Shown piece by piece: positions 53,892 to 63,309 of a stretch of 64,000 nt of DNA. How positions within the stretch are numbered: position 1 is the first letter of the stretch; the number at the start of each line of letters is the position of its first letter. This stretch comes from Actinobacillus capsulatus DSM 19761 (GTDB lineage: Bacteria; Pseudomonadota; Gammaproteobacteria; Enterobacterales; Pasteurellaceae): contig NZ_KB893933.1 of NCBI RefSeq assembly GCF_000374285.1, positions 1-64,000 of the forward strand. The letters run 5' to 3'. Below the pieces are notes generated by a model. It ran no database searches, was not told the DNA's origin, and was given only the letters and a program-made list of their open reading frames with translations. Both the position numbers and the translations under genes were made by a program.

Positions 53892-53924
53892 TTGCTCCTT
53901 CTTCTCTCTGCACAGAAGGAGCAA
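53892..53924 (+). other. Stem-loop between malF and malG
   Basis: TTGCTCCTTCT pairs perfectly with AGAAGGAGCAA around an 11-base loop, seven bases after the malF stop and without a T-run. The malG ribosome binding site (GAGGA) follows at once. Confidence 0.65.
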
Positions 53925-53938
53925 AGAGGATATCAACT

Positions 53939-54829
53939 ATGGCTATTGTTCAACCTAAATCAATGAAATTGCGTTTATTTTCCACTCACCTTTTTCTAAT
54001 CTGTTTCTGCGCAATTATCTTATTCCCGATGCTGATGATTATCGGGATTTCATTGCGCCCCGGAAACTTAGCAATTGGTGAATTGATTCCAAGTGAAATT
54101 TCACTTGAACACTGGAAACTTGCCTTAGGTCTTAGCGTTACTCATGTGGACGGAAGTGTAACACCACCGCCATTCCCTGTTTTACTCTGGTTATGGAATT
54201 CAGTTAAAGTTGCAGGTATTACCGCTATGATCACTCTCGCTTTATCGACAACTGCTGCCTATGCCTTTGCTCGTTTATGTTTCACCGGTAAAAGTTTATT
54301 ACTGAAATCAATGTTAATTTTCCAAATGTTTCCGGCTGTACTTTCATTAGTTGCATTGTATGCCTTATTTGATCGTCTAAGCGATTACATTCCATTCTTA
54401 GGGTTAAATACACATGGCGGGGTAATCTTTGCTTACTTAGGTGGTATCGCAATGCACGTTTGGACAATCAAAGGTTATTTTGAAACTATTGATAAATCGC
54501 TTGAAGAAGCGGCTGCGCTTGATGGAGCAAGTCCGTGGCAAACTTTCCGTTTAATTTTACTGCCGCTTTCCGTACCGATTTTAGCGGTTGTGTTTATCCT
54601 TTCCTTTATCTCAAGCATTATCGAAGTGCCAGTTGCCTCACTCTTATTACGAGATGTTGAAAACTACACGCTTGCAGTAGGTATGCAACAGTACTTACAT
54701 CCGCAAAACTATCTTTGGGGTGACTTTGCCGCTGCCGCCATCTTGTCTGCGATTCCAATCACATTAGTATTCTTACTAGCACAACGTTGGTTAGTCGGCG
54801 GCTTAACCGCTGGTGGTGTAAAAGGATAA
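53939..54829 (+). CDS. malG: Maltose transporter permease MalG
   Basis: 296 residues, six membrane segments, with the EAA-type coupling loop [32 protein letters not shown]- start and the C-terminal [12 protein letters not shown] match MalG. It completes the MalFGK2 permease. Confidence 0.96.
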   Translation: MAIVQPKSMKLRLFSTHLFLICFCAIILFPMLMIIGISLRPGNLAIGELIPSEISLEHWKLALGLSVTHVDGSVTPPPFPVLLWLWNSVKVAGITAMITLALSTTAAYAFARLCFTGKSLLLKSMLIFQMFPAVLSLVALYALFDRLSDYIPFLGLNTHGGVIFAYLGGIAMHVWTIKGYFETIDKSLEEAAALDGASPWQTFRLILLPLSVPILAVVFILSFISSIIEVPVASLLLRDVENYTLAVGMQQYLHPQNYLWGDFAAAAILSAIPITLVFLLAQRWLVGGLTAGGVKG

Positions 54830-54831
54830 GT

Positions 54832-54851
54832 ATCGGAGGAACTTCTCCGAT
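54832..54851 (+). other. Stem-loop between malG and malQ
   Basis: ATCGGAG pairs with CTCCGAT around GAACTT, two bases past the malG stop. There is no T-run. It lies before an AACCGCTT uptake-like sequence and the malQ ribosome binding site. Confidence 0.55.
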
Positions 54852-54919
54852 TTGCAAAAAATAAGTAAAAAATAACCGCTTATGAGGCTATGCTCACTAA
54901 GCAAAAAAGGAAGATCACA

Positions 54920-56938
54920 ATGAAATCGCTTCACCCATACCTTAATTCTTATTTCTCTGATGAATATGGCAGACGCCGTTATGCCAGCCAAGCGGTCTGT
55001 CGCAAAATTGCAAAGCGCTTAGGTTCTCCTAAAAGCAAGCCAGTTATCCCTCCTGTAAAAGTTACGACAGAAGGACAAGCGGTCTATATTCGATTAAATC
55101 TTGCAAATAGTAATAAAAATTTACAAGCATGCTGGCAACTTCACTTAGAAAGCGGTGAAATCCTTAGCGGTAAAGTGAAACGCAATGCGATCAATTTACC
55201 TAAAGATCTGCCTCTGGGCTATCATCAATTACAACTTGAAAGTGAACATCACTCACTAAATTGCCGTATTATTATTACGCCCAAAACCGCTTTCCAACCG
55301 AAAGAATTACAACAAAAACAAAAGTTATGGGGAGCAATTTTACAGCTCTATACGCTTCGTTCTGAACATAACTGGGGGATTGGCGATTTTAGTGATCTAA
55401 AAATATTCCTCACTCAGCTTGCAGCCAAGGGGGGAGATTTTGTCGGCTTAAATCCGATTCATGCCATTTTCCCTGCAAATCCGGAAAGTGCCAGCCCTTA
55501 TAGCCCGTCTTCTCGTTTATGGCAAAACATTATTTATATTGATGTAACGGCAATTGATGCCTTCCAGCAGTCTGCCGAAGCACAAGCTTGGTTTCATTCC
55601 GCAGAAGTTCAACAACAACTTATTGAGGCAAGAGCAAAAGACTATGTAGATTATTCACAAGTGATGCGCTTAAAACTCGAAGGACTACGTTTAGCTTATG
55701 CCACTTTCGTTCAGCAAGACCAACAAGCTTTCGAACGCTTTATCAATGAATACGGCGAAAGCCTAAAAGTACAAGGTACATTTGATGCTCTACATTATTG
55801 GTTATCAAACCAATTTAGCGAGCAATGGGGCTGGAATTTCTGGGCGCAGGAATATCAAGACTATGCTTCAAATGCAGTACAAGCATTTCAAACAGAACAC
55901 AGCCAATTAGTTCGGTTCTATATGTGGTTGCAATTTGTGGCTCAACAACAATTAAAAGCGTGTAATCAATTGGCAAAAACACTCAATATGCCTATTGGCT
56001 TCTACCGTGATTTAGCGGTAGGTGTTGCCGATAATGGAGCGGAAACTTGGGCGGATAAAGAGTTATTTGTGCTAGATGCCTCTGTCGGTGCACCACCGGA
56101 TATTATGGCGCCAAACGGACAGAATTGGGGATTATCGCCAATGCATCCGGAAGTATTGCAAAGCCGAGGATACCAGCCGTTTATTGATTTATTACGTGCC
56201 AATATGAAAGATTGTGGTGCATTGCGTATCGACCATATTCTTGGTTTTGCACGTATGTGGTGGGTGGCAAAAGGCGATTCGGCTAAAAACGGCGCTTATG
56301 TGCGTTATCCACTAGAAGATTTATTAGCAATTCTTGCCTTAGAAAGCCAACGAAACCAATGTTTAATCATCGCAGAAGCGCTTGGTACCGTTCCGAAAGG
56401 CATGCTACAAAAATTAGAGAACAAAGGAATTCTTGCTTATAACATTTTCTACTTTGAATGGGATCAGCACGGCAGTAAGCCATTAACTAATTATCCATAC
56501 CAAGCGATGACTACACTCAGTACGCATGATTTACCGACCGTACAAGGCTACTGGAAAGGCTACGACTTTGATTTAGGCGAAAAATTTGGTGTTTACCCAA
56601 GTGAAAAAGTGCTTAATATTCTGAAACAGAGTCGCCATTTCAATAAAGAAGCGATTAGACAAGCGGTCGAAAAAGTCCAAGATCTTGCAAAAGATAGCGA
56701 AGGCGTAAACCTACAATTTGTGCACCAATTACAACGCTATGTAGCGGATACCAATTCTGCCTTATTTGGCACCCAGCCGGAAGATTGGCTAAATATGCTC
56801 GAGCCGGTAAATATTCCCGGAACAAGTAATGAATATCCGAATTGGCGTAGAAAATTAAGCCATACAATTAATGAGATTTTTAACCACGAGCAAATCAATC
56901 AACTACTTGATGCTTTCGAACAAAAACGGAATAGATAA
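54920..56938 (+). CDS. malQ: 4-alpha-glucanotransferase (amylomaltase) MalQ
   Basis: 672 residues from MKSLHPYLNSYF; the ATG at 54920 has AAGGAAG seven bases upstream. A glycoside hydrolase family 77 protein: the conserved GDFVGLNPIHAIFPANPESASPYSPSSR, the catalytic Asp region DCGALRIDHILGFARMWW, the acid region IIAEALGT and THDLPTVQGYW are present, after an N-terminal domain of about 140 residues. It transfers glucan segments between maltodextrins, feeding MalP. In this genome it is in the malEFG operon. Confidence 0.96.
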   Translation: MKSLHPYLNSYFSDEYGRRRYASQAVCRKIAKRLGSPKSKPVIPPVKVTTEGQAVYIRLNLANSNKNLQACWQLHLESGEILSGKVKRNAINLPKDLPLGYHQLQLESEHHSLNCRIIITPKTAFQPKELQQKQKLWGAILQLYTLRSEHNWGIGDFSDLKIFLTQLAAKGGDFVGLNPIHAIFPANPESASPYSPSSRLWQNIIYIDVTAIDAFQQSAEAQAWFHSAEVQQQLIEARAKDYVDYSQVMRLKLEGLRLAYATFVQQDQQAFERFINEYGESLKVQGTFDALHYWLSNQFSEQWGWNFWAQEYQDYASNAVQAFQTEHSQLVRFYMWLQFVAQQQLKACNQLAKTLNMPIGFYRDLAVGVADNGAETWADKELFVLDASVGAPPDIMAPNGQNWGLSPMHPEVLQSRGYQPFIDLLRANMKDCGALRIDHILGFARMWWVAKGDSAKNGAYVRYPLEDLLAILALESQRNQCLIIAEALGTVPKGMLQKLENKGILAYNIFYFEWDQHGSKPLTNYPYQAMTTLSTHDLPTVQGYWKGYDFDLGEKFGVYPSEKVLNILKQSRHFNKEAIRQAVEKVQDLAKDSEGVNLQFVHQLQRYVADTNSALFGTQPEDWLNMLEPVNIPGTSNEYPNWRRKLSHTINEIFNHEQINQLLDAFEQKRNR

Positions 56939-56940
56939 CA

Positions 56941-56970
56941 AAATAGCCACAAATTATTGTGGCTATTTTT
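56941..56970 (+). terminator. Terminator of the malEFGQ operon
   Basis: AAATAGCCACAA pairs with TTGTGGCTATTT around ATTA, followed by TT, just after the malQ stop. Confidence 0.85.
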
Positions 56971-57156
56971 ATAAATTATAACTTATTTAAAAAGGAGGAC
57001 TTGGATAAAACTTTGAAGTTATTCACATTTATTACATAAACACCCACTTATCGTAACGAACTTAATTTACTTTATTCACGTATATCACTAAAATACAACG
57101 CCTTTTGGCGATTTGTAATATCCAAATTATTCAAACTTTTATAAGGTTACCTTTCT

Positions 57157-58743
57157 ATGTTGTGGTTCTTCTTTTGTGTAGCAGTTCTCGTACTAGGCTA
57201 CTTTATCTACGGGAAGATCATTGAGAAAATCTTCGTGATCAACCCGAAAAAAACAACACCGGCTTATGCGATGAACGACGGTGTTGACTATATGCCAATG
57301 TCAAAAACAAAAATTTGGCTCATTCAATTATTAAATATTGCCGGCACAGGCCCTATTTTTGGTCCAATCCTCGGCGCACTATATGGTCCGGTTGCAATGC
57401 TTTGGATCGTAATCGGTTGTATTTTTGCTGGTGCGGTACATGACTACTTCTGTGGTATGTTAAGTATTCGTAACGGTGGCGCAACAATGCCTGCCTTAGC
57501 AGGTAAATTCTTAGGTCGCCCGGTTAAAGTATTCATCAACGTGATGGCACTTGTTCTTCTTTTACTTGTTGGCGTGGTATTCGTAGCGAGTCCGGCACAA
57601 TTAATGGCAACTATTACAATGGATGTCTTCGGTGCGACAGGCGGCACATTACAACTAAACGATGCGGAAGCGCTTCATCACGCGGTTGAAGCAGGCGGCT
57701 TAACGGTTTGGGGTATGGATAAAGCAACAGTTATCTCTGTTTGGACCTTAATCATCTTTGCTTACTATATCTTAGCAACCTTACTTCCGATTGATAAAAT
57801 CATCGGCCGAATCTACCCATTCTTCGGTGCATTATTACTGTTTATGTCTGTAGGTATGGTTTACGGTTTAATCACTGCACACTTCAGTGCAACGGATCCA
57901 ATTGAATTCTTCCGTACAATTAATGCAGACGGTCAAGGTTTGACGTGGGAAAAATTCACACAAAACTTCCAAGTGAAGGGTGATGTTCCGATTTGGCCTT
58001 TATTATTCTTAACAATTTCTTGTGGTGCGTTATCAGGCTTCCACGCGACACAAACGCCATTAATGGCTCGTTGTGCAGAAAATGAAAGCGAAGGTCGTTT
58101 TATTTTCTACGGTGCAATGATTACTGAAGGTGTTATCGCATTAGTATGGTGTATGGTGGGTCTTGCATTCTATGAAAACCCACAAGCGTTACAAGATGCA
58201 ATTTCTGCCGGTTCTCCGTCTAAAGTGGTTTATGACAGCTCATTACACTTCTTAGGCTTTATCGGTGGTATTTTCGCCGTATTAGGTGTGGTTGTGTTAC
58301 CAATTACCTCAGGTGATACTGCATTCCGTGCAGCTCGTTTACAATTAGCTGAACTTTTTAAAATTGATCAACGTTCATTAACTAAACGCTTAATGATTGC
58401 GATACCGCTATTTGCATTAGGCTTCGTGGTATCAAAAATTGACTTCAGTATCTTATGGCGTTATTTCACTTGGGCAAACCAAATGACAGCAATGGTAATG
58501 CTTTGGACTGCGGCGGCATATTTATATCGTTACAAAAAATCCCACTGGGTATGTTCAATCCCAGCATGGTTTATTACAACCGTATGCACAACCTACTTGT
58601 TCTATAACAAAATCGGCTTCGGTTTAGATTATCAACTTTCTGTTTACTTAGGTTTTGCAACAACTGCTGTTTGTATCGTATTGTTCTTCACAATGCTTAA
58701 ACCACTAGGCGAACGTGATGAAGATGCTTATGTAACAAATTAA
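57157..58743 (+). CDS. cstA: CstA family carbon starvation/pyruvate transporter, short form
   Basis: 528 residues with about 14 hydrophobic segments. CstA-family sequences include GYFIYGKIIEKIF, YAMNDGVDYMP, QLLNIAGTGPIFGPILGALYGPVAMLWIVIGCIFAGAVHDYFCGM and GALSGFHATQTPLMARCAENE. E. coli CstA is about 700 residues and imports pyruvate and peptides; this form lacks the C-terminal about 170. A pyruvate transport role is plausible but not shown. It stands alone between two terminators. Confidence 0.85.
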   Translation: MLWFFFCVAVLVLGYFIYGKIIEKIFVINPKKTTPAYAMNDGVDYMPMSKTKIWLIQLLNIAGTGPIFGPILGALYGPVAMLWIVIGCIFAGAVHDYFCGMLSIRNGGATMPALAGKFLGRPVKVFINVMALVLLLLVGVVFVASPAQLMATITMDVFGATGGTLQLNDAEALHHAVEAGGLTVWGMDKATVISVWTLIIFAYYILATLLPIDKIIGRIYPFFGALLLFMSVGMVYGLITAHFSATDPIEFFRTINADGQGLTWEKFTQNFQVKGDVPIWPLLFLTISCGALSGFHATQTPLMARCAENESEGRFIFYGAMITEGVIALVWCMVGLAFYENPQALQDAISAGSPSKVVYDSSLHFLGFIGGIFAVLGVVVLPITSGDTAFRAARLQLAELFKIDQRSLTKRLMIAIPLFALGFVVSKIDFSILWRYFTWANQMTAMVMLWTAAAYLYRYKKSHWVCSIPAWFITTVCTTYLFYNKIGFGLDYQLSVYLGFATTAVCIVLFFTMLKPLGERDEDAYVTN

Positions 58744-58761
58744 TCCATTGATTGATATTTT

Positions 58762-58789
58762 AAAAGCGGGGATAATTTCCTCGCTTTTT
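58762..58789 (+). terminator. Terminator of the cstA-type gene
   Basis: AAAAGCG-G-GGA pairs with TCC-T-CGCTTTT around TAATT, followed by TTATTTT, 20 bases after the stop. Confidence 0.8.
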
Positions 58790-58809
58790 TATTTTAACCA
58801 TTCTTTTAT

Positions 58810-59604
58810 ATGCAATTCTTTGATACCCATACTCATCTGGATTATGTGGCAGAAAGCCTCAATCTTTCCGTTGATCAACTTGTTAAAAATGCCAAACATT
58901 CAAATGTCACTCGCGTTTTAGTTGTGTCTGTATTTGCAAAAAATTTCGCAAAAGTGACCGCTTGTGCCAAACAAATGCCTCATAATTTAGTTTATGGATT
59001 AGGGTTACATCCGCTTTATATTCAACAACACCAAACAGTTCATTTAGATTATTTAGAATCGTTATTAGCACAACAAGACCCACAATGTACTGCTATCGCA
59101 GAAATCGGTTTAGAAAGAGCGGTAGAAACGCTTTGTACCCCCGAATTTTGGCATAAGCAGTGTGAATATTTAGAGGCACAACTTGCTTTTGCCAAGCTGT
59201 TCAATTTGCCGGTAAATTTACATTCTCGGAAAAGTCATGACCAACTTTCGGTCTTTCTGAAAAAAGCCCAATTATCGCATACGGGAGTAATTCATGGGTT
59301 TGCCGGAAGTTATGACCAAGCAAAACGCTTTGTTGATTTAGGTTATAAAATCGGGGTAGGCGGCACAATCACCTATGCAAGAGCCAATAAAACTAGAGAG
59401 GCTATGCGTAAGCTGCCTTTAGAAAGTTTATTACTGGAAACAGACTCGCCCGATATGCCTGTTTGTGGCTTTCAAGGAAAACTAAACCGTCCGGAGCGAT
59501 TGGCTGTGACTTTCCAATCTCTTTGTGAATTACGCCATGAATCGCCACAAGAAATTGCAGAGACCATCTGGCAAACCAGTGAGAAATTATTTTGGTATAA
59601 ATAA
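58810..59604 (+). CDS. yjjV: TatD family metal-dependent hydrolase (YjjV-like)
   Basis: 264 residues. The metal-binding HxH is in FDTHTHLDY, with AIAEIGLE, LPVNLHSRKSHDQ, VIHGFAGSYDQA and LLLETDSPDMP supplying the remaining TatD ligands. YjjV is an uncharacterised paralogue of the TatD nuclease. An Apl-type uptake core lies inside the gene near 58955. It ends within a bidirectional terminator. Confidence 0.9.
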   Translation: MQFFDTHTHLDYVAESLNLSVDQLVKNAKHSNVTRVLVVSVFAKNFAKVTACAKQMPHNLVYGLGLHPLYIQQHQTVHLDYLESLLAQQDPQCTAIAEIGLERAVETLCTPEFWHKQCEYLEAQLAFAKLFNLPVNLHSRKSHDQLSVFLKKAQLSHTGVIHGFAGSYDQAKRFVDLGYKIGVGGTITYARANKTREAMRKLPLESLLLETDSPDMPVCGFQGKLNRPERLAVTFQSLCELRHESPQEIAETIWQTSEKLFWYK

Positions 59605-59605
59605 A

Positions 59606-59631
59606 AAAGAGGGCAAAAATTTGCCCTCTTT
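59606..59631. terminator. Bidirectional terminator between yjjV and the lipoprotein gene
   Basis: AAAGAGGGCAAA pairs with TTTGCCCTCTTT around AA, with A-rich and T-rich flanks, between convergent genes. Confidence 0.88.
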
Positions 59632-59651
59632 TTCATACGATAACGGACCAA

Positions 59652-60284
59652 TTAATATGAAATCGTCACGGTTTTCACGCCACAATTATTCTCTGCGACC
59701 TCTTGCTGAGACATAAACGGATAACGACATTGCATTTTTTGTTGGCGAATTTCATTATCCGACATAGGTACTTGCGCACCTACGCGTAATTCCTCAGGAG
59801 AGAAGTTACTTACTAACTTATCGTTCTCATAAGTACCATTAACATCTTGACGGCGCTTAGCTGATTTAGATTTTACGACTGAATGCTTCGTTTTATTCTC
59901 AACTTTCTTTTCATGAGATACTGCAACAAATGATTTTTTCGTAACGCTCTTTTCCGGCTTATGGCGTTTTTCAATAATTTTATTTGAGCCAGCAGTTTTA
60001 TTGGTTTTCACTAATTCTGCTTTCTCTTCTTCTCCAAGATGAGTTATTGATTTATCTTTCTCGTGCTCTGCCTCAGCAACTTTCTCAGATTTATCAACTT
60101 TTTCCGAAGATATTTTACTTTCTTCGCTCCTCTGCTCCAAAGATTTTTCTCCTGTTTGAGGCTGTTTTTGCTCTACGGGCATTTGACTAGAATCAGCATC
60201 CTGCTTTTTCGGATCATCAAAACATCCAGCTAAGAGAAAACTTACCCCTAAAACGGCTAATAAGTTTTTCATTTTAAATTTCAT
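59652..60284 (-). CDS. Predicted lipoprotein with charged low-complexity region
   Basis: 210 residues from the ATG at 60284; the ATG at 60272 (MKNLLAVLG) is equally possible. The lipobox LLAG-C at about residue 21 marks a lipoprotein; D in FDD after the Cys is compatible with inner-membrane retention in enterobacteria. Residues about 25-150 are rich in Lys, Glu and Ser without a fold. The C-terminal 60 residues (NFSPEELRVGAQVPMSDNEIRQQKMQCRYPFMSQQEVAENNCGVKTVTISY) may be a small ordered domain. Function unknown. Confidence 0.7.
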   Translation of the reverse strand: MKFKMKNLLAVLGVSFLLAGCFDDPKKQDADSSQMPVEQKQPQTGEKSLEQRSEESKISSEKVDKSEKVAEAEHEKDKSITHLGEEEKAELVKTNKTAGSNKIIEKRHKPEKSVTKKSFVAVSHEKKVENKTKHSVVKSKSAKRRQDVNGTYENDKLVSNFSPEELRVGAQVPMSDNEIRQQKMQCRYPFMSQQEVAENNCGVKTVTISY

Positions 60285-60302
60285 TCCTAATAAGACAAAA
60301 AA

Positions 60303-60331
60303 AGGTAAGTAAACAAAAGGTTTACTTACCT
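60303..60331 (-). terminator. Terminator of gor
   Basis: AGGTAAGTAAAC pairs perfectly with GTTTACTTACCT around five bases; the minus strand continues with TTTTTTTGTC. Sixteen bases past the gor stop. Confidence 0.9.
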
Positions 60332-60346
60332 CATATATTATTATAA

Positions 60347-61717
60347 TTAGCGCATAGTTACAAATTCTTCCGATCCTGTTGGATGAATAGCCACAGTGTT
60401 ATCAAAATCAGCTTTTGTTGCTCCCATTTTAATCGCTACTGCAAATCCTTGGATCATTTCATCAACCCCAAAACCAATGCCATGTAAGCCGACAATTTTC
60501 TCTTCTTGACCGACACAAACTAGCTTCATTCGGCAAGGTTGACGATGTTGTGTAACTGCCGTGTACATTGCCGTAAATGAAGATTTATACACTTTCACAT
60601 TCTCGGCACCGAATTTTTCAATTGCTTGAGGCTCAGTTAAGCCGACCGTGCCAATAGGTGGATGGCTAAATACAACCGTTGGCACTAAATTATAATCCAA
60701 ATGTTCATTCGGTTTATTGTTAAATAAACGTTCAGATAAACGACGACCTGCAGCCACTGCTACCGGTGTTAATTCAATACCGCCTTCAATAATATCTCCA
60801 ACCGCATAAATATTCGGCACATTGGTGTTTTGGAATTTATCTACGATAATCTGACCTTTAGCGTTGGTTTTCACACCTACTGCATCAAGATTGATTTGAT
60901 CGCACGCCGGCTCACGACCGATTGCCCAAATTAAGCAATCCACGGTTGTTTCTCTGCCATCCGCTAATTTTAATACTAGCGAACCGTCCGCATTCTTACT
61001 TACTTCTTGCGGAATCGCTTGAGTATGTAGCGTGATACCGTCTTGCGCTAATACTTCCACTAACGTTTCAACAATCAGAGGATCTTGATTACGTAACGGA
61101 GCGTGTTGACGTACAAATAAATGCGTTTCAGAACCTAAGCTGTTTAATACACCGGCAATTTCAACCGCAATATAACCGGCACCGACTACCGCAACACGTT
61201 TCGGTAATTCACGTAATGCAAAGAACCCATCAGAATCAATACCGTACTCCGCGCCCTTAACCGCCGGAATCGACGGACGACCGCCGGTTGCGATTAAAAT
61301 ATGCTCCGCAGTAATTTGTTCTGTACTGCCGTCTGCATAAGTGACTTCCACTGTTTTGCTATCAACAAATTTAGCAAAGCCGTTAAACACATCAACATTA
61401 TTTTTAGCTAAGACATTGTTGTATGAGGTATGAATACGAGAAATATAGGCTTCACGACTTTCGATTAATTTCGCAAAATCGAAATTATTCAGCGTGACAT
61501 CAAAACCGTAATCAGGCGCATAGCTGTTAATTGCTTCTGCGATATGCGCACCGTAAAACATCACTTTTTTAGGCACACAGCCCACATTCACACAAGTACC
61601 GCCGAGATATTTCGCTTCAATGATCGCACATTTTTTACCATAACTTGCCGCACGATTGATTGAAGCGATACCACCGCTACCACCACCAATGGCTAAATAG
61701 TCATAATGTTTTGTCAT
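60347..61717 (-). CDS. gor: Glutathione reductase
   Basis: 456 residues, a class I pyridine nucleotide-disulfide oxidoreductase. The FAD site is [14 protein letters not shown], the redox disulfide is [13 protein letters not shown], the NADPH site is [13 protein letters not shown], and the active-site His-Glu pair lies at the end ([33 protein letters not shown]). It keeps glutathione reduced. Single gene with its own terminator. Confidence 0.97.
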   Translation of the reverse strand: MTKHYDYLAIGGGSGGIASINRAASYGKKCAIIEAKYLGGTCVNVGCVPKKVMFYGAHIAEAINSYAPDYGFDVTLNNFDFAKLIESREAYISRIHTSYNNVLAKNNVDVFNGFAKFVDSKTVEVTYADGSTEQITAEHILIATGGRPSIPAVKGAEYGIDSDGFFALRELPKRVAVVGAGYIAVEIAGVLNSLGSETHLFVRQHAPLRNQDPLIVETLVEVLAQDGITLHTQAIPQEVSKNADGSLVLKLADGRETTVDCLIWAIGREPACDQINLDAVGVKTNAKGQIIVDKFQNTNVPNIYAVGDIIEGGIELTPVAVAAGRRLSERLFNNKPNEHLDYNLVPTVVFSHPPIGTVGLTEPQAIEKFGAENVKVYKSSFTAMYTAVTQHRQPCRMKLVCVGQEEKIVGLHGIGFGVDEMIQGFAVAIKMGATKADFDNTVAIHPTGSEEFVTMR

Positions 61718-61741
61718 AATCTTCCCTACTATAAATAAAAT

Positions 61742-61768
61742 AAAAGCGGTTTAATTCTAACCGCTTTT
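61742..61768. terminator. Inverted repeat between gor and the UPF0114 remnant
   Basis: AAAAGCGGTT pairs with AACCGCTTTT around TAATTCT, with a following TTG. It holds the AGCGGTT part of the uptake core and lies just upstream of gor. Confidence 0.55.
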
Positions 61769-61780
61769 TGTAAAAATGCA

Positions 61781-62117
61781 TTAAATTATTGTGATAGGCC
61801 TAATGCTGCTTTGAACTGACTGCCGATGATCCAGATGATCATCCACATGAAGTTTTGACACGAATGTTTCATAACCGCCGACAATTACCATAATTAATAA
61901 ATTAGCAATCATCACCACGTCAATCAGGTTTAATACCGTTAACATAATCGTATTTTCATCCATTACCCCAATGTTCACGATTAAGCTATAAAGTAATTTC
62001 ATAAACTTATAAGCATAAATGCCTTGCACGACAATTAAGTCTAAATAAATTGGCTAATTGCAGCTAACGGCTTGCAAAAATAATTTTATTCAAAATTGAA
62101 TTATTCACAGGTTGCAT
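61781..62117 (-). pseudogene. Decayed UPF0114 (YqhA) membrane protein gene
   Basis: From an ATG at 62117 with GAGGAAGT upstream, the frame MQPVNNSILNKIIFASR meets a TAG at 62064-62066 where the family has Trp (FASRW). A one-base shift a few codons on restores [61 protein letters not shown], typical UPF0114 sequence. After VSKLHVDDH the family sequence is lost: the expected last about 60 residues are missing, and a second frame reads [20 protein letters not shown] to a stop, perhaps from another gene. Nonsense, frameshift and truncation together mark a true pseudogene. YqhA function is unknown. Confidence 0.8.
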
Positions 62118-62217
62118 ACTTCCTCAATATAAGCAATCAATAAAAAAGAGGACTAATTTTAATAACTTTTTGCAAAAGTTTTAACAAAAAAGACCGCTTG
62201 TTTAACAAATATTACAA

Positions 62218-62856
62218 TTATTTTTTAAAGCCTTTCCCATTATTCCAAGAAACCGTATATTCCAAAGGTAAACGGCTACTTGGTAGTGCTGCCGTTGCCG
62301 CCTTACCAATCGCTAATAACATCACCGGCAAATAGCGCTCGGCATCTACCTCAAGTGCTTCCAATACGGCAGGACGATCAAATACTCCAATCGCATGAGT
62401 ATCATAGCCTTTATCTTTAGCAATCAGCATAAACTGCATAGCGGCTAAACTCGTGTCGGTGATCACTTGATCACGAATATCTTGTTCGCTCGAAGCATTA
62501 TGTACACCGAGCAGAAAATCCAATGAACGTTGTTTAAATTGCGGGTGTAAACAACCTGTCTCAATCGAACGTTCCAAAATATCATCCAGTAACAACTGAT
62601 ATTGTAAATCCGCTAGTACTAAAATCACTACTGAAGCCGTTTCACATGGCGGTGCATTAAATGCAACAGAACCTAGTAATTTATTTTTTTGCACAGCATC
62701 GTCCACCACTACAAAGCGCCATGGTTGTAAATTCGCTTTAGAGGGCGCAAGCTGTGTCAGTACTAACATTTCTTCCAGCTCTTGGCGCTCAATCTTCACA
62801 TTAGGATTAAAAACTTTGATGGTTTTGCGCTGTTCAATAACATTCTTGAGTTCCAT
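62218..62856 (-). CDS. Nitroreductase family oxidoreductase
   Basis: 212 residues. The N-terminal VIEQRKTIKVFNPNVKI, APSKANLQPWRFVVVDD, and the C-terminal LPVMLLAIGKAA match FMN-dependent nitroreductase-family proteins. DTSLAAMQFMLIAKDKGYDTHAIGVFD is the dimer and flavin region. NAD(P)H-dependent reduction of quinones or nitro compounds is plausible. ATG at 62856 follows AGAAGGAAT. Confidence 0.88.
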   Translation of the reverse strand: MELKNVIEQRKTIKVFNPNVKIERQELEEMLVLTQLAPSKANLQPWRFVVVDDAVQKNKLLGSVAFNAPPCETASVVILVLADLQYQLLLDDILERSIETGCLHPQFKQRSLDFLLGVHNASSEQDIRDQVITDTSLAAMQFMLIAKDKGYDTHAIGVFDRPAVLEALEVDAERYLPVMLLAIGKAATAALPSSRLPLEYTVSWNNGKGFKK

Positions 62857-62964
62857 TTTTCATTCCTTCTACAAATTATTTTTATCAGTGTACGTTTAGC
62901 TAAAATAAAGAGAAATAGTCTAAATGAGGTATTTAAAGCTTTTTATGAACTAGATCAAAAACCA

Positions 62965-63012
62965 AACAAGCGGTTAAATTTGCAAATTTTTTCGCAAATT
63001 TAACCGCTTGTT
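62965..63012. terminator. Perfect inverted uptake-signal pair after azlD
   Basis: Arms of 19 bp (AACAAGCGGTTAAATTTGC and its exact complement) around about ten bases. Both arms carry the full Apl-type uptake signal ACAAGCGGTTAAATTT. It lies four bases past azlD and would terminate azlCD. Confidence 0.85.
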
Positions 63013-63015
63013 CAG

Positions 63016-63309
63016 CTAGAAGACCGCTCGCAACAGTCCTGTGGCGATAATTGAAATGATCACCGTTGGAAATAAAGAAAATTTCATCATTGCCAAGCAA
63101 GTCAGGATTACAGCAATCGTATTGGCAATATCGCCAGACATAATAGTCGGAGCAATAACGGATATTAAAACACAGCCTGGAACAGCTTCCATCACTTGCT
63201 CCGTCGTGCGACTTAACTTTCTATTTCGTAACACTAGAAAACCAAGGATGCGAGTAAGATAAGTCGAGAATGCCATTAAAATAATCGTAAAGAAAACGCT
63301 TGATGCCAT
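63016..63309 (-). CDS. azlD: AzlD-type branched-chain amino acid exporter subunit
   Basis: 97 residues with about four membrane segments; FFTIILMAFSTYLTRILGFLVL, MEAVPGCVLISVIAPTIMSGD and LFPTVIISIIATGLLRAVF fit AzlD (AzlC partner, like YgaH). Its start overlaps the azlC stop by one base (TAATG), so the two are translationally coupled. Confidence 0.88.
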   Translation of the reverse strand: MASSVFFTIILMAFSTYLTRILGFLVLRNRKLSRTTEQVMEAVPGCVLISVIAPTIMSGDIANTIAVILTCLAMMKFSLFPTVIISIIATGLLRAVF

